From Leptospira sp. B5-022 (GTDB lineage: Bacteria; Spirochaetota; Leptospiria; Leptospirales; Leptospiraceae), in the NCBI RefSeq assembly GCF_000347035.1, contig NZ_ANIJ01000032.1, positions 124,001-188,000 of the forward strand: a stretch of 64,000 nt of DNA. The letters run 5' to 3'. Shown here piece by piece: positions 1-7,356 of the stretch (its first letter is position 1; each line of letters starts with the position of its first letter). The notes below the pieces were generated by a model. The model was not told the DNA's origin, did no database searches, and saw only the letters and a list, made by a program, of their open reading frames with translations. The translations under genes and the position numbers were made by a program.

Positions 1-134
1 ACTAGCACAAGTCTCTCCCCTTCTTCCCAGCGTGTTTTGATAAATCGCACCAGGTCGAACGCGGAATAGGAATCCAGCACTCCCTTAGGAGTTACCTTCA
101 ATATATGTCCCAGTTTTGTAGTATGAATTTCCAA
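1..134 (-). CDS. STAS-domain anti-sigma factor antagonist-like protein (partial)
   Basis: The N-terminal 44 codons or so are visible; the gene runs off the left edge. The translation starts MEIHTTKLGHILKV and continues through a strand-helix pattern ending near RWEEGERLVL. This matches the first beta-alpha unit of STAS domains (SpoIIAA/RsbV type), which bind anti-sigma kinases. The start is TTG at 134, preceded by AGGAT at a good distance. It begins 6 bases after the stop of the upstream membrane-protein gene, so the two are probably cotranscribed. The phosphorylatable serine region lies outside the window, so activity cannot be judged. Confidence 0.65.
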   Translation of the reverse strand, partial: MEIHTTKLGHILKVTPKGVLDSYSAFDLVRFIKTRWEEGERLVL

Positions 135-140
135 AAAAGT

Positions 141-1157
141 TTATCCTAGATATATAGCGTCTATTATTTCCGCTTTCTCCCGATTGACTGCCTGCACAGC
201 AGATGGGGCAGACATCGTTTGAGTCGGAGTCGTTGCTACAGGGCTCGGTGTCGCGACCACCGGTGCCGCCGGAACATGGCTCTGGGAGACAGGCGCCGGA
301 CTCTGGTAAGAAGGAGAAGGAGAAGAACTCTCTCTCCAACGAATAGGTCCTTGTGTTTGGGCAAAGTCCACCTTCTCCCATAAAGGAGGAGAAGAAGGAT
401 CGGCAATATACCTTCCGTCCTGAGTAAAAGAAGTGCGAACGCTCTTAATGAGTAAATGAGCAAATCCTAATATAAGAGCGCAGATAAGAGCGATGATCGC
501 ATTATTCTGCAGAGTCCACCAGAAAAGTTCCGTTTGGATCTTCACAAAATGAGCAAAGTTCCCTCTTTCATATTTCATGTGAAGAGAAGCCACTCTTTCC
601 AATTTTTCGGGATGGTATACCGCCATAGATAGAAGAACACTTGGTTCGGAAATTTCCGGGAAATAAGGAGAAACGATCTGCATCAGTTTGTCGCTTTGAA
701 ATGTATTTTTTTCTCCCAAAAGGATCGGAGTACCGATCTGCCATTTTCTCAAGTGATGAGCGGCAGTATAACTTGGAGATAAAAACTTAGGTTCCGGTTT
801 TCTTTTTGCTCTCGGATCGGACACATAGTCTTCGTTAGAAGATGCAAGAACGATCCCTGAATCGTCGGTCATGCTGATCTCGGAAATGATAAATCCTTCC
901 TTGTCGCCTGAGGTCACTTTTACGAGTCGAGTGAATGCAAAATTCAAATCGTCCAATCTGTCCTTGCTTAATTTTCCTTCACTGGACTTGGAGATAGCGC
1001 CGATCGTATCTCTGGCTCTTTGGTCCGAAAGATTTTTGATCTGCTCGAAAGAAGCAAGAGAAGATTCTAAATAAGACCAAGCAGAGGCTCCGGCAGCGAT
1101 TCCTTCGCAAACCAAAAGTGCTAAAAGGAAAAATAGAATATGTTTAAAAATTTGCAC
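141..1157 (-). CDS. Two-helix membrane protein with periplasmic sensor-like domain and Pro/Ser-rich tail
   Basis: The 338-residue protein has a hydrophobic helix at about 5-25, an extracytoplasmic region of about 200 residues, a second helix at about 222-240 (NNAIIALICALILGFAHLLI), and a cytoplasmic tail rich in Pro, Ser, Ala and Thr. The arrangement resembles a Cache-like receptor without a recognisable output domain. The start is GTG at 1157, preceded by GAGAGG about 7 bases upstream. The next gene encodes a STAS protein, so a role in relaying a periplasmic signal to an anti-sigma cascade is plausible but inferred. I do not recognise a named family. The proline-rich tail may be a protein-interaction region. 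Confidence 0.8.
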   Translation of the reverse strand: MQIFKHILFFLLALLVCEGIAAGASAWSYLESSLASFEQIKNLSDQRARDTIGAISKSSEGKLSKDRLDDLNFAFTRLVKVTSGDKEGFIISEISMTDDSGIVLASSNEDYVSDPRAKRKPEPKFLSPSYTAAHHLRKWQIGTPILLGEKNTFQSDKLMQIVSPYFPEISEPSVLLSMAVYHPEKLERVASLHMKYERGNFAHFVKIQTELFWWTLQNNAIIALICALILGFAHLLIKSVRTSFTQDGRYIADPSSPPLWEKVDFAQTQGPIRWRESSSPSPSYQSPAPVSQSHVPAAPVVATPSPVATTPTQTMSAPSAVQAVNREKAEIIDAIYLG

Positions 1158-1222
1158 CTGAGGACCTCTCTTCTTTTAAAAATCGGCCGATTTCGGCTTT
1201 TTTCTAAAGAATAAAATCCCTT

Positions 1223-1876
1223 TTAGGCGCGGATTTCCTCTTTTACGGGTTTTAAATTTCTTAGAAATCCGGACCGAAAAGCCAGGATCCATTCCTTCTT
1301 TTTTTCTTCTCCGCTCGGAAGTCCCAGTTGAGACACGGAAATCATAGATTTCCAATCCTGGCCGCAAGGATGGATACACTGAAAAGCCGAAAAATCATTA
1401 GAAACGTTCAGAGCGATCCCGTAACTAGTGAACCAGGACTTAAACAAAACTCCCATAGAAAGAATTTTACGATTCGGAGAATCGGAAAGATAAAGCCCGG
1501 GAGCATTCGGATTTTTTACCAGATCCAAACCCCAAACTTTCTTTGTGGAATAAATTGCGGCTTCCAAGACCCCGTCCAGAAATTCCGAGATGGAAATTTC
1601 TCTTTTTTTTAAGTCCAAATGTACATAGGTAACGATCTGTCCGGGCTCGTGAGCGGTATAATCCCCACCTCTTTTTATGTATTGAAGAGAGATCCCGTGC
1701 TCGGAAAGGAAGTCTTCATTTCGGAGAAGATTGTCGATATTATAATTGATCCCCCCGGTAATCGTAAGAGGGTGTTCTAAAAATAGAATCGATTCCCTCC
1801 GATTTTCCCGGGACTTTTCCTGGAAGCGGACGTAATCTTCGTATGGAAGGGGATTTTTCAGGGAAAAAGCCTGCAC
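1223..1876 (-). CDS. lipB: Octanoyltransferase LipB
   Basis: LipB moves octanoate from acyl-carrier protein to the lipoyl domains of 2-oxoacid dehydrogenases and GcvH in the cytoplasm, the first step of lipoate synthesis. The 217-residue length is normal. The signature RGGDYTAHEPGQ is present near residue 70, followed by the catalytic lysine segment (RKILSMGV) and the catalytic cysteine in HPCGQ. The start is GTG at 1876 and fits the family N-terminus. It is transcribed divergently from the next gene with almost no spacer, so the two promoters must overlap coding sequence. lipA is not in the window. Confidence 0.95.
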   Translation of the reverse strand: MQAFSLKNPLPYEDYVRFQEKSRENRRESILFLEHPLTITGGINYNIDNLLRNEDFLSEHGISLQYIKRGGDYTAHEPGQIVTYVHLDLKKREISISEFLDGVLEAAIYSTKKVWGLDLVKNPNAPGLYLSDSPNRKILSMGVLFKSWFTSYGIALNVSNDFSAFQCIHPCGQDWKSMISVSQLGLPSGEEKKKEWILAFRSGFLRNLKPVKEEIRA

Positions 1877-1890
1877 AACTCGTATTATTT

Positions 1891-2424
1891 ATGGAAAAGC
1901 TGCTCGAAGTCATCTCCTTTATACTCCAAAGATCCCCGAAAGGAAGAAACCGTCAGGAACTTGCAAAATTGATCTATCTTTCTGACGGAGTATTCTTCCA
2001 AAAATACGCCAAAGTGATTACGGAACAAAAATATATCCATTTGGAAGATTCTCCTTATCCGATGGAATTGAATCAGGCGCTTCTTCACCTAAAAGAAAAT
2101 CGTCTAATAGATGTGACCCCAAAATTGACCGAGACCGGGATCTCGGGTTATTTATTAACTTGGGTCGGAACCGAGCATGAGGATGAAATTGACTTGAATC
2201 GTCAGGAAAAAAGGATTCTTCGCAAGGTGTTGGAAAATTTCAAAGGAAGTGTTTACGACGAAAATAGAGTGTATCCGAATTTATATGAGAATTACGTGAT
2301 TACTCCCCTTTTCTCGGAAATAAAGTTTAGCAAAGAAACTATTAACACTAAAATACATTTCTTTAAGAGAAAAACGCTTTTGAATATCTCGGGCAAAATA
2401 TTTAAGGTACTTTTTAGCGAGTAA
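1891..2424 (+). CDS. SocA/Panacea (DUF4065)-like protein
   Basis: About 177 residues from ATG 1891; an upstream in-frame ATG at 1843 would overlap lipB. The segment [19 protein letters not shown] and the following helices resemble the DUF4065 fold, seen in SocA-type antitoxins and phage or mobile-element proteins. The C-terminal half is unfamiliar. It sits directly before panD (5-base gap) and is probably cotranscribed with it. No toxin gene is recognisable next to it, so a toxin-antitoxin role is not supported here. Neither start has a clear ribosome-binding site. The family assignment is by pattern only. Confidence 0.65.
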   Translation: MEKLLEVISFILQRSPKGRNRQELAKLIYLSDGVFFQKYAKVITEQKYIHLEDSPYPMELNQALLHLKENRLIDVTPKLTETGISGYLLTWVGTEHEDEIDLNRQEKRILRKVLENFKGSVYDENRVYPNLYENYVITPLFSEIKFSKETINTKIHFFKRKTLLNISGKIFKVLFSE

Positions 2425-2429
2425 ACCAA

Positions 2430-2786
2430 ATGCTCATCACTGTTTGCAAAGGTAAGATCCATAGAGCCACCGTAACCGACGCGGACCTTAATTATGAGGG
2501 AAGCCTGACGGTTGATATGGATTTAGTAGACGCCGCCGGAATGTTCCCTTACGAAAAAGTTTCCGTTGTAAACGTGAACAATGGGTCCAGATTCGAGACA
2601 TATCTGATCGAAGGCAAAAGAGGTTCCGGAGAGATCTGTTTGAACGGCGCTGCTGCCCGTCTTGGAATGAAAGGAGACAAAGTAATCATCATCTCCTACG
2701 GCTCCCTGGAAGAAAAGGACCTGCCAAAAGGTTACAAACCCCAAGTCGTTCTCGTTGACGAAAAGAACCATATCAAAAAAGCCTAA
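2430..2786 (+). CDS. panD: Aspartate 1-decarboxylase PanD
   Basis: PanD makes beta-alanine from aspartate for pantothenate and CoA synthesis. The enzyme matures by self-cleavage to form a pyruvoyl group. The cleavage pair Gly24-Ser25 is present (NYEGSLTVD), with the conserved N-terminal lysine segment (CKGKIHRA) and NGAAARL. Length is 118 residues, as usual for the family. It lies 5 bases after the preceding gene, and a strong hairpin plus T-run follows immediately, so it is the last gene of its transcript. Confidence 0.96.
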   Translation: MLITVCKGKIHRATVTDADLNYEGSLTVDMDLVDAAGMFPYEKVSVVNVNNGSRFETYLIEGKRGSGEICLNGAAARLGMKGDKVIIISYGSLEEKDLPKGYKPQVVLVDEKNHIKKA

Positions 2787-2800
2787 TTCCCTAGGCTTTT
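2777..2800 (+). terminator. Rho-independent terminator after panD
   Basis: A 9-bp perfect stem (AAAAGCCTA / TAGGCTTTT) with a 6-base loop overlaps the panD stop codon and ends in a T-run. Because it carries A-runs and T-runs on both sides it could act in both directions. Confidence 0.85.
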
Positions 2801-2973
2801 CTCCCCAACTTTAAACCGCTGGACTAAATTTGTACCCCGGATAGAATCTGATCCGTTTTCTATCATTCTGGGAATTCTTCTCATTTTTTGAGGAAAAACA
2901 AGAAGTAACGGCTAAGTTTCGGGGCTGAGAAGTCGATATTCAATATGAAGAACCGTACTGGGACAATAAACGC

Positions 2974-3822
2974 ATGAAATCCGTCGCAAAATTTTCTTTT
3001 ATCCTATTATTCGTCCTTTTTGGAAATGGCATCTCCGGCCAAAACAACGCAGAAAAGGAAAGTAAAGGTTCCGAAGGAGTGGAATACTATCCACTCGCAT
3101 ATTACGACGATAGACTCTTAGTCAAAGAAGTTTCCTTCTTCCGTAGACATGCGGATAACGGAAAAGGCGAGTTCATGGACGTAATGGTGGAACTCGAGAA
3201 TAGAGACTTCGATGCGGCAAACTTCTCCGTTTATATTTTAGCGGTAAACGAAACTCCTCTTTCGAAAGTGGACGATCGCAGAGAATTAGTCCCCTTCCCT
3301 AAATGGAGACAATACGATGCGGAAGAAAACACAAAAGTGGTGAACTTCCATAACTTAGTTCCTGCAAAACTGGATAATAAGAATGTTTGGGGGGAGAAGA
3401 GATTCGGAGATATCAAGAAGAGCTACGACGAAAAGATCGCGAGAGGAGAAAAAGTAAAATTCCCAAACCCGAATCTGGACGAGTTAGTTCATTACCTTAC
3501 CAACAATCCAAAGGATGCACTTCCTATCGTTCTTTACGGCGAAGAAGGTCCTACGAAGGATAAAGTACTGATGAGTAATTTTGTGCCTCAAACTGCGGAA
3601 GATCTGCAAAAACAAAAGCACGATACTTTAAGTAAACACACTTATACTATTTACAATGCTAAATACAAATCCACGATCTTCTCTCATCATTACACGGAGT
3701 ATCGTCCCGGATATTTTACTTTTAACAAGGTTGTTGTTTTGATCTTCAATCCTCAAAAAGAGAAGAACAAATTAGTCTATCGTAAGATCATAGACATCAA
3801 CGGCTTGAAATTGGTGAACTAA
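2974..3822 (+). CDS. Exported protein of unknown function
   Basis: The 282-residue protein has a clear N-terminal signal peptide (MKSVAKFSFILLFVLFGNGISG, cleavage near 22), then a mostly beta-strand and charged domain with no recognised catalytic motif. It contains long stretches such as VMVELENRDFDAANFSVYIL that suggest an immunoglobulin-like or jelly-roll sandwich. It stands alone between panD and the repeat-rich region, with its own terminator. It could be a periplasmic or surface protein, and there is no lipobox cysteine. I do not recognise a named family. Confidence 0.8.
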   Translation: MKSVAKFSFILLFVLFGNGISGQNNAEKESKGSEGVEYYPLAYYDDRLLVKEVSFFRRHADNGKGEFMDVMVELENRDFDAANFSVYILAVNETPLSKVDDRRELVPFPKWRQYDAEENTKVVNFHNLVPAKLDNKNVWGEKRFGDIKKSYDEKIARGEKVKFPNPNLDELVHYLTNNPKDALPIVLYGEEGPTKDKVLMSNFVPQTAEDLQKQKHDTLSKHTYTIYNAKYKSTIFSHHYTEYRPGYFTFNKVVVLIFNPQKEKNKLVYRKIIDINGLKLVN

Positions 3823-3853
3823 GGCTAATTTCTTAACGATAATCTCAGTATGA

Positions 3854-3883
3854 AAAGAAGGATCCGAAAGGGTCCTTTTTTAT
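3854..3883 (+). terminator. Rho-independent terminator after the exported protein gene
   Basis: The stem AAGGATCC / GGGTCCTT (8 bp with one G-T pair) and a GAAA tetraloop are followed by a T-rich tail. A near-copy of this hairpin recurs at 4242-4269. Confidence 0.85.
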
Positions 3884-3888
3884 TTTAG

Positions 3889-3985
3889 GTTCGCACGGAG
3901 AACCCAGAGATCACGAGAGAAAATGTATATTTGATTTCCTAGAAAACCGCTCCTCTGTGTGCTTCGTGCCCTCTGTGCGAAACTT
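3889..3985. repeat. Interspersed inverted-repeat element, copy A
   Basis: The left arm (GGTTCGCACGGAGAACCCAG, continuing to about 3920) and the right arm (CTCTGTGTG..CCTCTGTGCGAAAC, about 3949-3985) are imperfect reverse complements around an AT-rich centre. Related copies lie at about 7271, 10206, 13967, 20470, 41654 and 61066. No open reading frame is carried. It begins just after a terminator. Confidence 0.75.
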
Positions 3986-3994
3986 TCTAATTTT

Positions 3995-4075
3995 TTAGGC
4001 ACGCCAAGGCACAAAGAACGCAAAGATCCTTATTTCTAAATTTATAACTACTTTCCTTAGGGCTTCGCGTGAAAT
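3995..4075. repeat. Second repeat type, inverted arms with CACGCCAAGGC-like sequence
   Basis: A left segment GGCACGCCAAGGCACAAAGA and a degraded right segment (CTTAGGGCTTCGCGTGAAA) are roughly reverse-complementary. The pattern differs from the TTCGCAC element but abuts it, giving a composite repeat block. Only one copy is seen in this window, so calling it a repeat relies on the inverted arms and on general resemblance to repeats of this style elsewhere. Confidence 0.35.
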
Positions 4076-4239
4076 CTAAATATGAAAATAGCACTGGACA
4101 GGCTTGCGTTGCGGTCGGAGAAACAGAAGAAGAAGTTACAAAACGAATCAAAGAAGCAATAGAGTTTCATTTAGAAGGATTGAGAATAGACGGAGAACCA
4201 ATACCCGTCCCATCGAGAGTTACTCTCGTATCTGTATAA
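4069..4239 (+). pseudogene. HicB antitoxin C-terminal remnant
   Basis: A 56-codon open stretch from GTG 4069 to TAA 4239 encodes CVAVGETEEEVTKRIKEAI followed by EFHLEGLRIDGEPIPVPS. This is the typical C-terminal half of HicB antitoxins, whose family reads GCVATGETEEEV...EFHLEGLREDGEPIP. The N-terminal beta-strand portion is missing and replaced by unrelated sequence within the repeat block, and no hicA toxin gene is present. I read it as a decayed HicAB locus rather than a working antitoxin. Confidence 0.65.
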
Positions 4240-4241
4240 TA

Positions 4242-4269
4242 AAAAAGGACCCGAAAAAGGATCCTTTTT
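4242..4269. terminator. Bidirectional terminator
   Basis: The stem AAAAAGGACCC / GGATCCTTTTT has one mismatch, a GAAAAA loop and T-runs on both strands. It sits between the hicB remnant (+) and the stop codon of the minus-strand gene at 4274-4516, as expected for convergent genes. Confidence 0.75.
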
Positions 4270-4273
4270 GTGC

Positions 4274-4516
4274 TCAGGGACTTTGACCAGATCCTGGCCT
4301 TTGGTAACGGTCAATACTGCCCGGAACGAATCTTGTGGTCCACTGTCCTCGGTCGATGTTTTTCTCCACCCAACCTTTTCCATGATCCCATCTACCATCG
4401 GATATAAAATCGAAAAAGTAAGAGGAGTTCATGTACCGATAGGAGTCCATGATATCTAAGATATCTCGACTCTCCGAGTCCTCAGGAGCCTCTTCGAAGA
4501 AGAAGTCGCTATCCAT
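4274..4516 (-). CDS. Small acidic protein of unknown function
   Basis: The 80-residue product starts MDSDFFFEEAPEDSES and is rich in acidic and aromatic residues, with a Trp/Gly-rich C-terminal half. AGAGG lies just upstream of the ATG, rather close. The stop codon falls next to a bidirectional terminator with a T-run on this strand, which is the main reason to treat it as a real gene. There is no signal peptide or known motif. An alternative is a chance open frame in a decayed region. Confidence 0.45.
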   Translation of the reverse strand: MDSDFFFEEAPEDSESRDILDIMDSYRYMNSSYFFDFISDGRWDHGKGWVEKNIDRGQWTTRFVPGSIDRYQRPGSGQSP

Positions 4517-4596
4517 TCGCCTCTACCATGAATCGTTCCATCCAAATGTCCATCTTTATTTGGCTAATGAGAAAATAATCTGGGGAAGCTTCCATT

Positions 4597-4884
4597 TCAA
4601 GACTCATCCCCTGATACTTTAGACTCCGGCTCCTCCCGGTTCCCCTCCCGCCTATTCGAAATGGAATAAAGAAATGGCAAAAATCCCTGGTTTTTTTCGG
4701 GATTGAATTCCTTTCTCAAAAACTTGGATCGGGTCTTACTGTACGATTGTTTGGTCTGCCGAAACTTCTCCGCCTCGTCCAAAAGCCCATCCAATCGATT
4801 TTCCAGAAAAAATCTCAGTTCTTCCTGTAAATCCTCTCCGATCTTTTCGGATCCTTGTTCTGAATTTTTCGGCTCCTTCTCCAT
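4597..4884 (-). CDS. Small charged protein with predicted helix/coiled-coil
   Basis: The 95-residue protein is rich in Glu, Lys and Arg, and its central segment (LQEELRFFLENRLDGLLDEA) is predicted to be helical. It has no membrane segment and no known family. The start ATG 4884 has GGGGG about 6 bases upstream. It is divergent from the HDOD gene at 4945, sharing a 60-bp intergenic region. Codon use looks like that of its neighbours. Function is unknown. Confidence 0.55.
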   Translation of the reverse strand: MEKEPKNSEQGSEKIGEDLQEELRFFLENRLDGLLDEAEKFRQTKQSYSKTRSKFLRKEFNPEKNQGFLPFLYSISNRREGNREEPESKVSGDES

Positions 4885-4944
4885 TTCCGGCCCCCATCTA
4901 ATATTTTAGGTTATCCCCGGACAAACAGGTGCCCAATCCGAAGA

Positions 4945-6480
4945 ATGGAGCGCATTTTTTTTCTTGCGACAAGGGAGTTTAGACCCAAATTTGAGGGAAT
5001 GCTGAATCCGACCGAACTCACAGAAACCCTCGTATCCGGAAAAGATATCGAACTGGAATATAGATTTATTTCGGACGAGGATCACCAGCAGATCTATCTT
5101 CTGCTACTTCAGGTTTTGGGGAACTTGGATAGGTTGTTCCTCACGGAAGTGGTTTCTACCATTCTGAAAGAACTTTTGATGAACGCAAATAAAGCGAACG
5201 CCAAAAGGCTTTTTTTTCTAACTGAGGGGCTGAATATCAACGAACCATCTCATTATAATAAAGGGATGAAACGTTTTCTGGAAGATATCATTCATAAATG
5301 GGATGAACAGGAGAAGGTGCTCAAAGGTTCCAATCTCTCCGTTCGTCTCCGAGCAAAGATCATGAACCAAAACCTGATCTTTTTGATAGAGAATGATGTG
5401 GCACTTCTGCCTCAAGAATCCGAAAGGATCAAAGCAAGATTAGAATCCGCAAGCAAGTTCAATGATCTTTCCGATGCATTTCTTTCTATGGCGGATAGCC
5501 AAGAAAGTGCGGGCCTCGGTTTAGTTCTCATACAGTTATTATTAAAAAACTCAGGCATAGGTTCAGATAAGTTTAAGATAGAGACAGACGGCAAGATCAC
5601 AAGAGCGACCTTAGTGATCCCGAAACAGATCGTTCCAATAGATGTGGCCACCAAGCTCAAGGACAAGATTTTGGCGGAAGTAGATGGACTTCCCCCACTA
5701 CCTCATACTCTAACAAGGATCATCAATCTTTGTAATAATCCTGACTCGGATCTGGGAGTGATTGCAAACGAAATAGAAAGAAACCCTGCTATTAGCGCTG
5801 ACCTTCTAAAACTTTCCAACTCTGCGGGTTTCGCGAGTAGGAATAAGGTAAATACAATCGTCCAAGCCGTTAAGGTTGTGGGACTGAAGAACGTCCGAAA
5901 TCTTTTGTATGTCTCAGGTGTGCGAAAAATCATGGAAGGCAGATATTCCAAACTACAGGAAGTATGGAATCATTCCAACCTCGCGAGTTATTTCGCAAGA
6001 CAGGTTTCTCAAAGAGCGGGACTCGGAAAACTTTCCGATATCGCAGCAGTCGGTGCCTTACTCCATGATCTAGGAAAATTTATTTTGCTTTCATTGGATC
6101 CTACATTATTCAAACGTCTGGCGTCTTACCAAAAGCATCGGGACCTTTCCAACTCCACCATCTTAGAGGAAATTTCCACTGGTATTTCTCATCCCACTTT
6201 GGGAGCAATGCTTGCTAGAAAATGGGATTTTCCACCGGACCTTGTACATATGATCGAATTCCATCATAGAGCCTTCATGGCGACTAACACGATTTATACG
6301 GATTTAGTTGATTCCGTATACGTGGCAAATATGATGTGCGATTATCTGGATAAGAAAGCTAGCTATTATGCAGCCGATTCGAGTATACTAAAAAAATTCC
6401 AGTTAGACGATAAGGCAAAGTTCGAAGAAACCTGCGAAAAATTGGCAAAAGCCTACGAGATCGCGAATGAAGAAAACTGA
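4945..6480 (+). CDS. HATPase-like domain fused to HDOD domain signalling protein
   Basis: Of 511 residues, about 50-235 form a GHKL ATPase-like module: an N-box-like LKELLMNANKAN and a G-box-like SAGLGLVLIQLLLKNSG. Residues of about 245-450 are an HDOD domain (LPPLPHTLTRIINLCNNPDS onward). The HDOD part keeps HDLGK and later histidines (GISHP, EFHHR), which many HDOD proteins lose. No histidine phosphoacceptor is obvious, so it is probably a regulatory ATP-binding and protein-interaction protein rather than a classic kinase. The start could be ATG 4945 or ATG 4999; neither has a convincing ribosome-binding site. It overlaps the ABC gene by 14 bases. Confidence 0.85.
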   Translation: MERIFFLATREFRPKFEGMLNPTELTETLVSGKDIELEYRFISDEDHQQIYLLLLQVLGNLDRLFLTEVVSTILKELLMNANKANAKRLFFLTEGLNINEPSHYNKGMKRFLEDIIHKWDEQEKVLKGSNLSVRLRAKIMNQNLIFLIENDVALLPQESERIKARLESASKFNDLSDAFLSMADSQESAGLGLVLIQLLLKNSGIGSDKFKIETDGKITRATLVIPKQIVPIDVATKLKDKILAEVDGLPPLPHTLTRIINLCNNPDSDLGVIANEIERNPAISADLLKLSNSAGFASRNKVNTIVQAVKVVGLKNVRNLLYVSGVRKIMEGRYSKLQEVWNHSNLASYFARQVSQRAGLGKLSDIAAVGALLHDLGKFILLSLDPTLFKRLASYQKHRDLSNSTILEEISTGISHPTLGAMLARKWDFPPDLVHMIEFHHRAFMATNTIYTDLVDSVYVANMMCDYLDKKASYYAADSSILKKFQLDDKAKFEETCEKLAKAYEIANEEN

Positions 6481-7267
6481 ATCCAATAATCTACTCAATT
6501 TACACGGAATTAAGTTTTATAGATCCGGGACACCTATTCTGGATGGGATCGATTTTCAGATCAATTCAGGAGAACATTGGGTGCTCTTGGGTCGTAACGG
6601 TGCCGGAAAAACAACTCTCGTAAATTTGATCTATGGATCTGTTTGGCCCACCGCAGGTAGGATCAATCTTTTCGGTGAGACGTTCGGAGAAACTCCTCTG
6701 CAGATCTTGCGGAATAAGATAGGTATCCTGGATTCTTCCCAGCAAGAAAGCGCACTCCAAAAAAGTCTTACCGTTTACGACGTACTTCTTACCGGTTTTT
6801 TTCATACCATCGGTTTCTATAGAGAATCCAATGCTTGGGAAGAAAAAGAAGCGGAACGAATTTTAGAAGAAAACGGTTTCGGCGCTAAACGAAATCAGCT
6901 ATTTCGAACATTATCGTCCGGAGAAAAGAAGAAGGTACTTTTCTTAAGAGCAATGTGCACTTCTCCCGAATTTGTGATCTTAGATGAGCCTTGCTCAGGA
7001 TTAGATCTGACCGCCAGGGAGGAATTTATAGATTTTTTGGACGAATATAAGAAAAATCGAAACTTCACTTCTATTTATATCACACACAGGATCGACGAGA
7101 TCCCGCCCTTTTACGAGCACGCAGCCCTTTTGAAATCGGGGAAAATTCTGTTTTCAGGAGAGATCAAGGAAGCATTCAGTTCAGCGAGACTTTCCGAGCT
7201 ATACGACCGAAAGGTAGAAGCGGAAAACCGGAACGGCACTTGGGTAGCAGTAACTGAAAGGAAATAG
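6467..7267 (+). CDS. ABC transporter ATP-binding protein
   Basis: The 266-residue single ABC ATPase has Walker A GRNGAGKTT (about 42-50), signature LSSGEKKK (a variant of LSGGQ), Walker B FVILDEPCSGLD and the H-loop YITHR. It starts inside the preceding HDOD gene (14-base overlap), so the two are translationally coupled. No membrane permease lies next to it. Either the permease is elsewhere or it belongs to the ModF/PhnC-like stand-alone group. Substrate unknown. Downstream is an interspersed repeat and then the convergent topA gene. Confidence 0.88.
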   Translation: MKKTESNNLLNLHGIKFYRSGTPILDGIDFQINSGEHWVLLGRNGAGKTTLVNLIYGSVWPTAGRINLFGETFGETPLQILRNKIGILDSSQQESALQKSLTVYDVLLTGFFHTIGFYRESNAWEEKEAERILEENGFGAKRNQLFRTLSSGEKKKVLFLRAMCTSPEFVILDEPCSGLDLTAREEFIDFLDEYKKNRNFTSIYITHRIDEIPPFYEHAALLKSGKILFSGEIKEAFSSARLSELYDRKVEAENRNGTWVAVTERK

Positions 7268-7270
7268 CAA

Positions 7271-7356
7271 GACTTTCACACGGAGATCACAAAGAACACG
7301 GAGCTCTTTGTGAACGACATTTATTCTCTGTGAACTCGGTCTGCTCTGTGCGAACG
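7271..7356. repeat. Interspersed inverted-repeat element, copy B
   Basis: The left arm (TTTCACACGGAGATCACAAA, then AACACGGAGCTC) and the right arm (TTCTCTGTGAACTCGG..CTCTGTGCGAAC) flank a short loop. It fills the whole gap between the convergent ABC and topA genes and reaches the topA stop codon, so it may help end both transcripts. Confidence 0.75.

Noticed and set aside
1891..2424. Complete toxin-antitoxin system around the DUF4065-like gene
   Set aside because: The neighbours are lipB and panD; no toxin-like gene accompanies it.
3889..4075. CRISPR-like repeat array
   Set aside because: Arms are inverted and degenerate with no regular spacers and no cas genes in the window.
4104..4286. 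60-codon Arg-rich open frame on the plus strand
   Set aside because: It is out of frame with the HicB remnant and has a random, Arg/Asn-rich composition, so I take it as a shadow frame.
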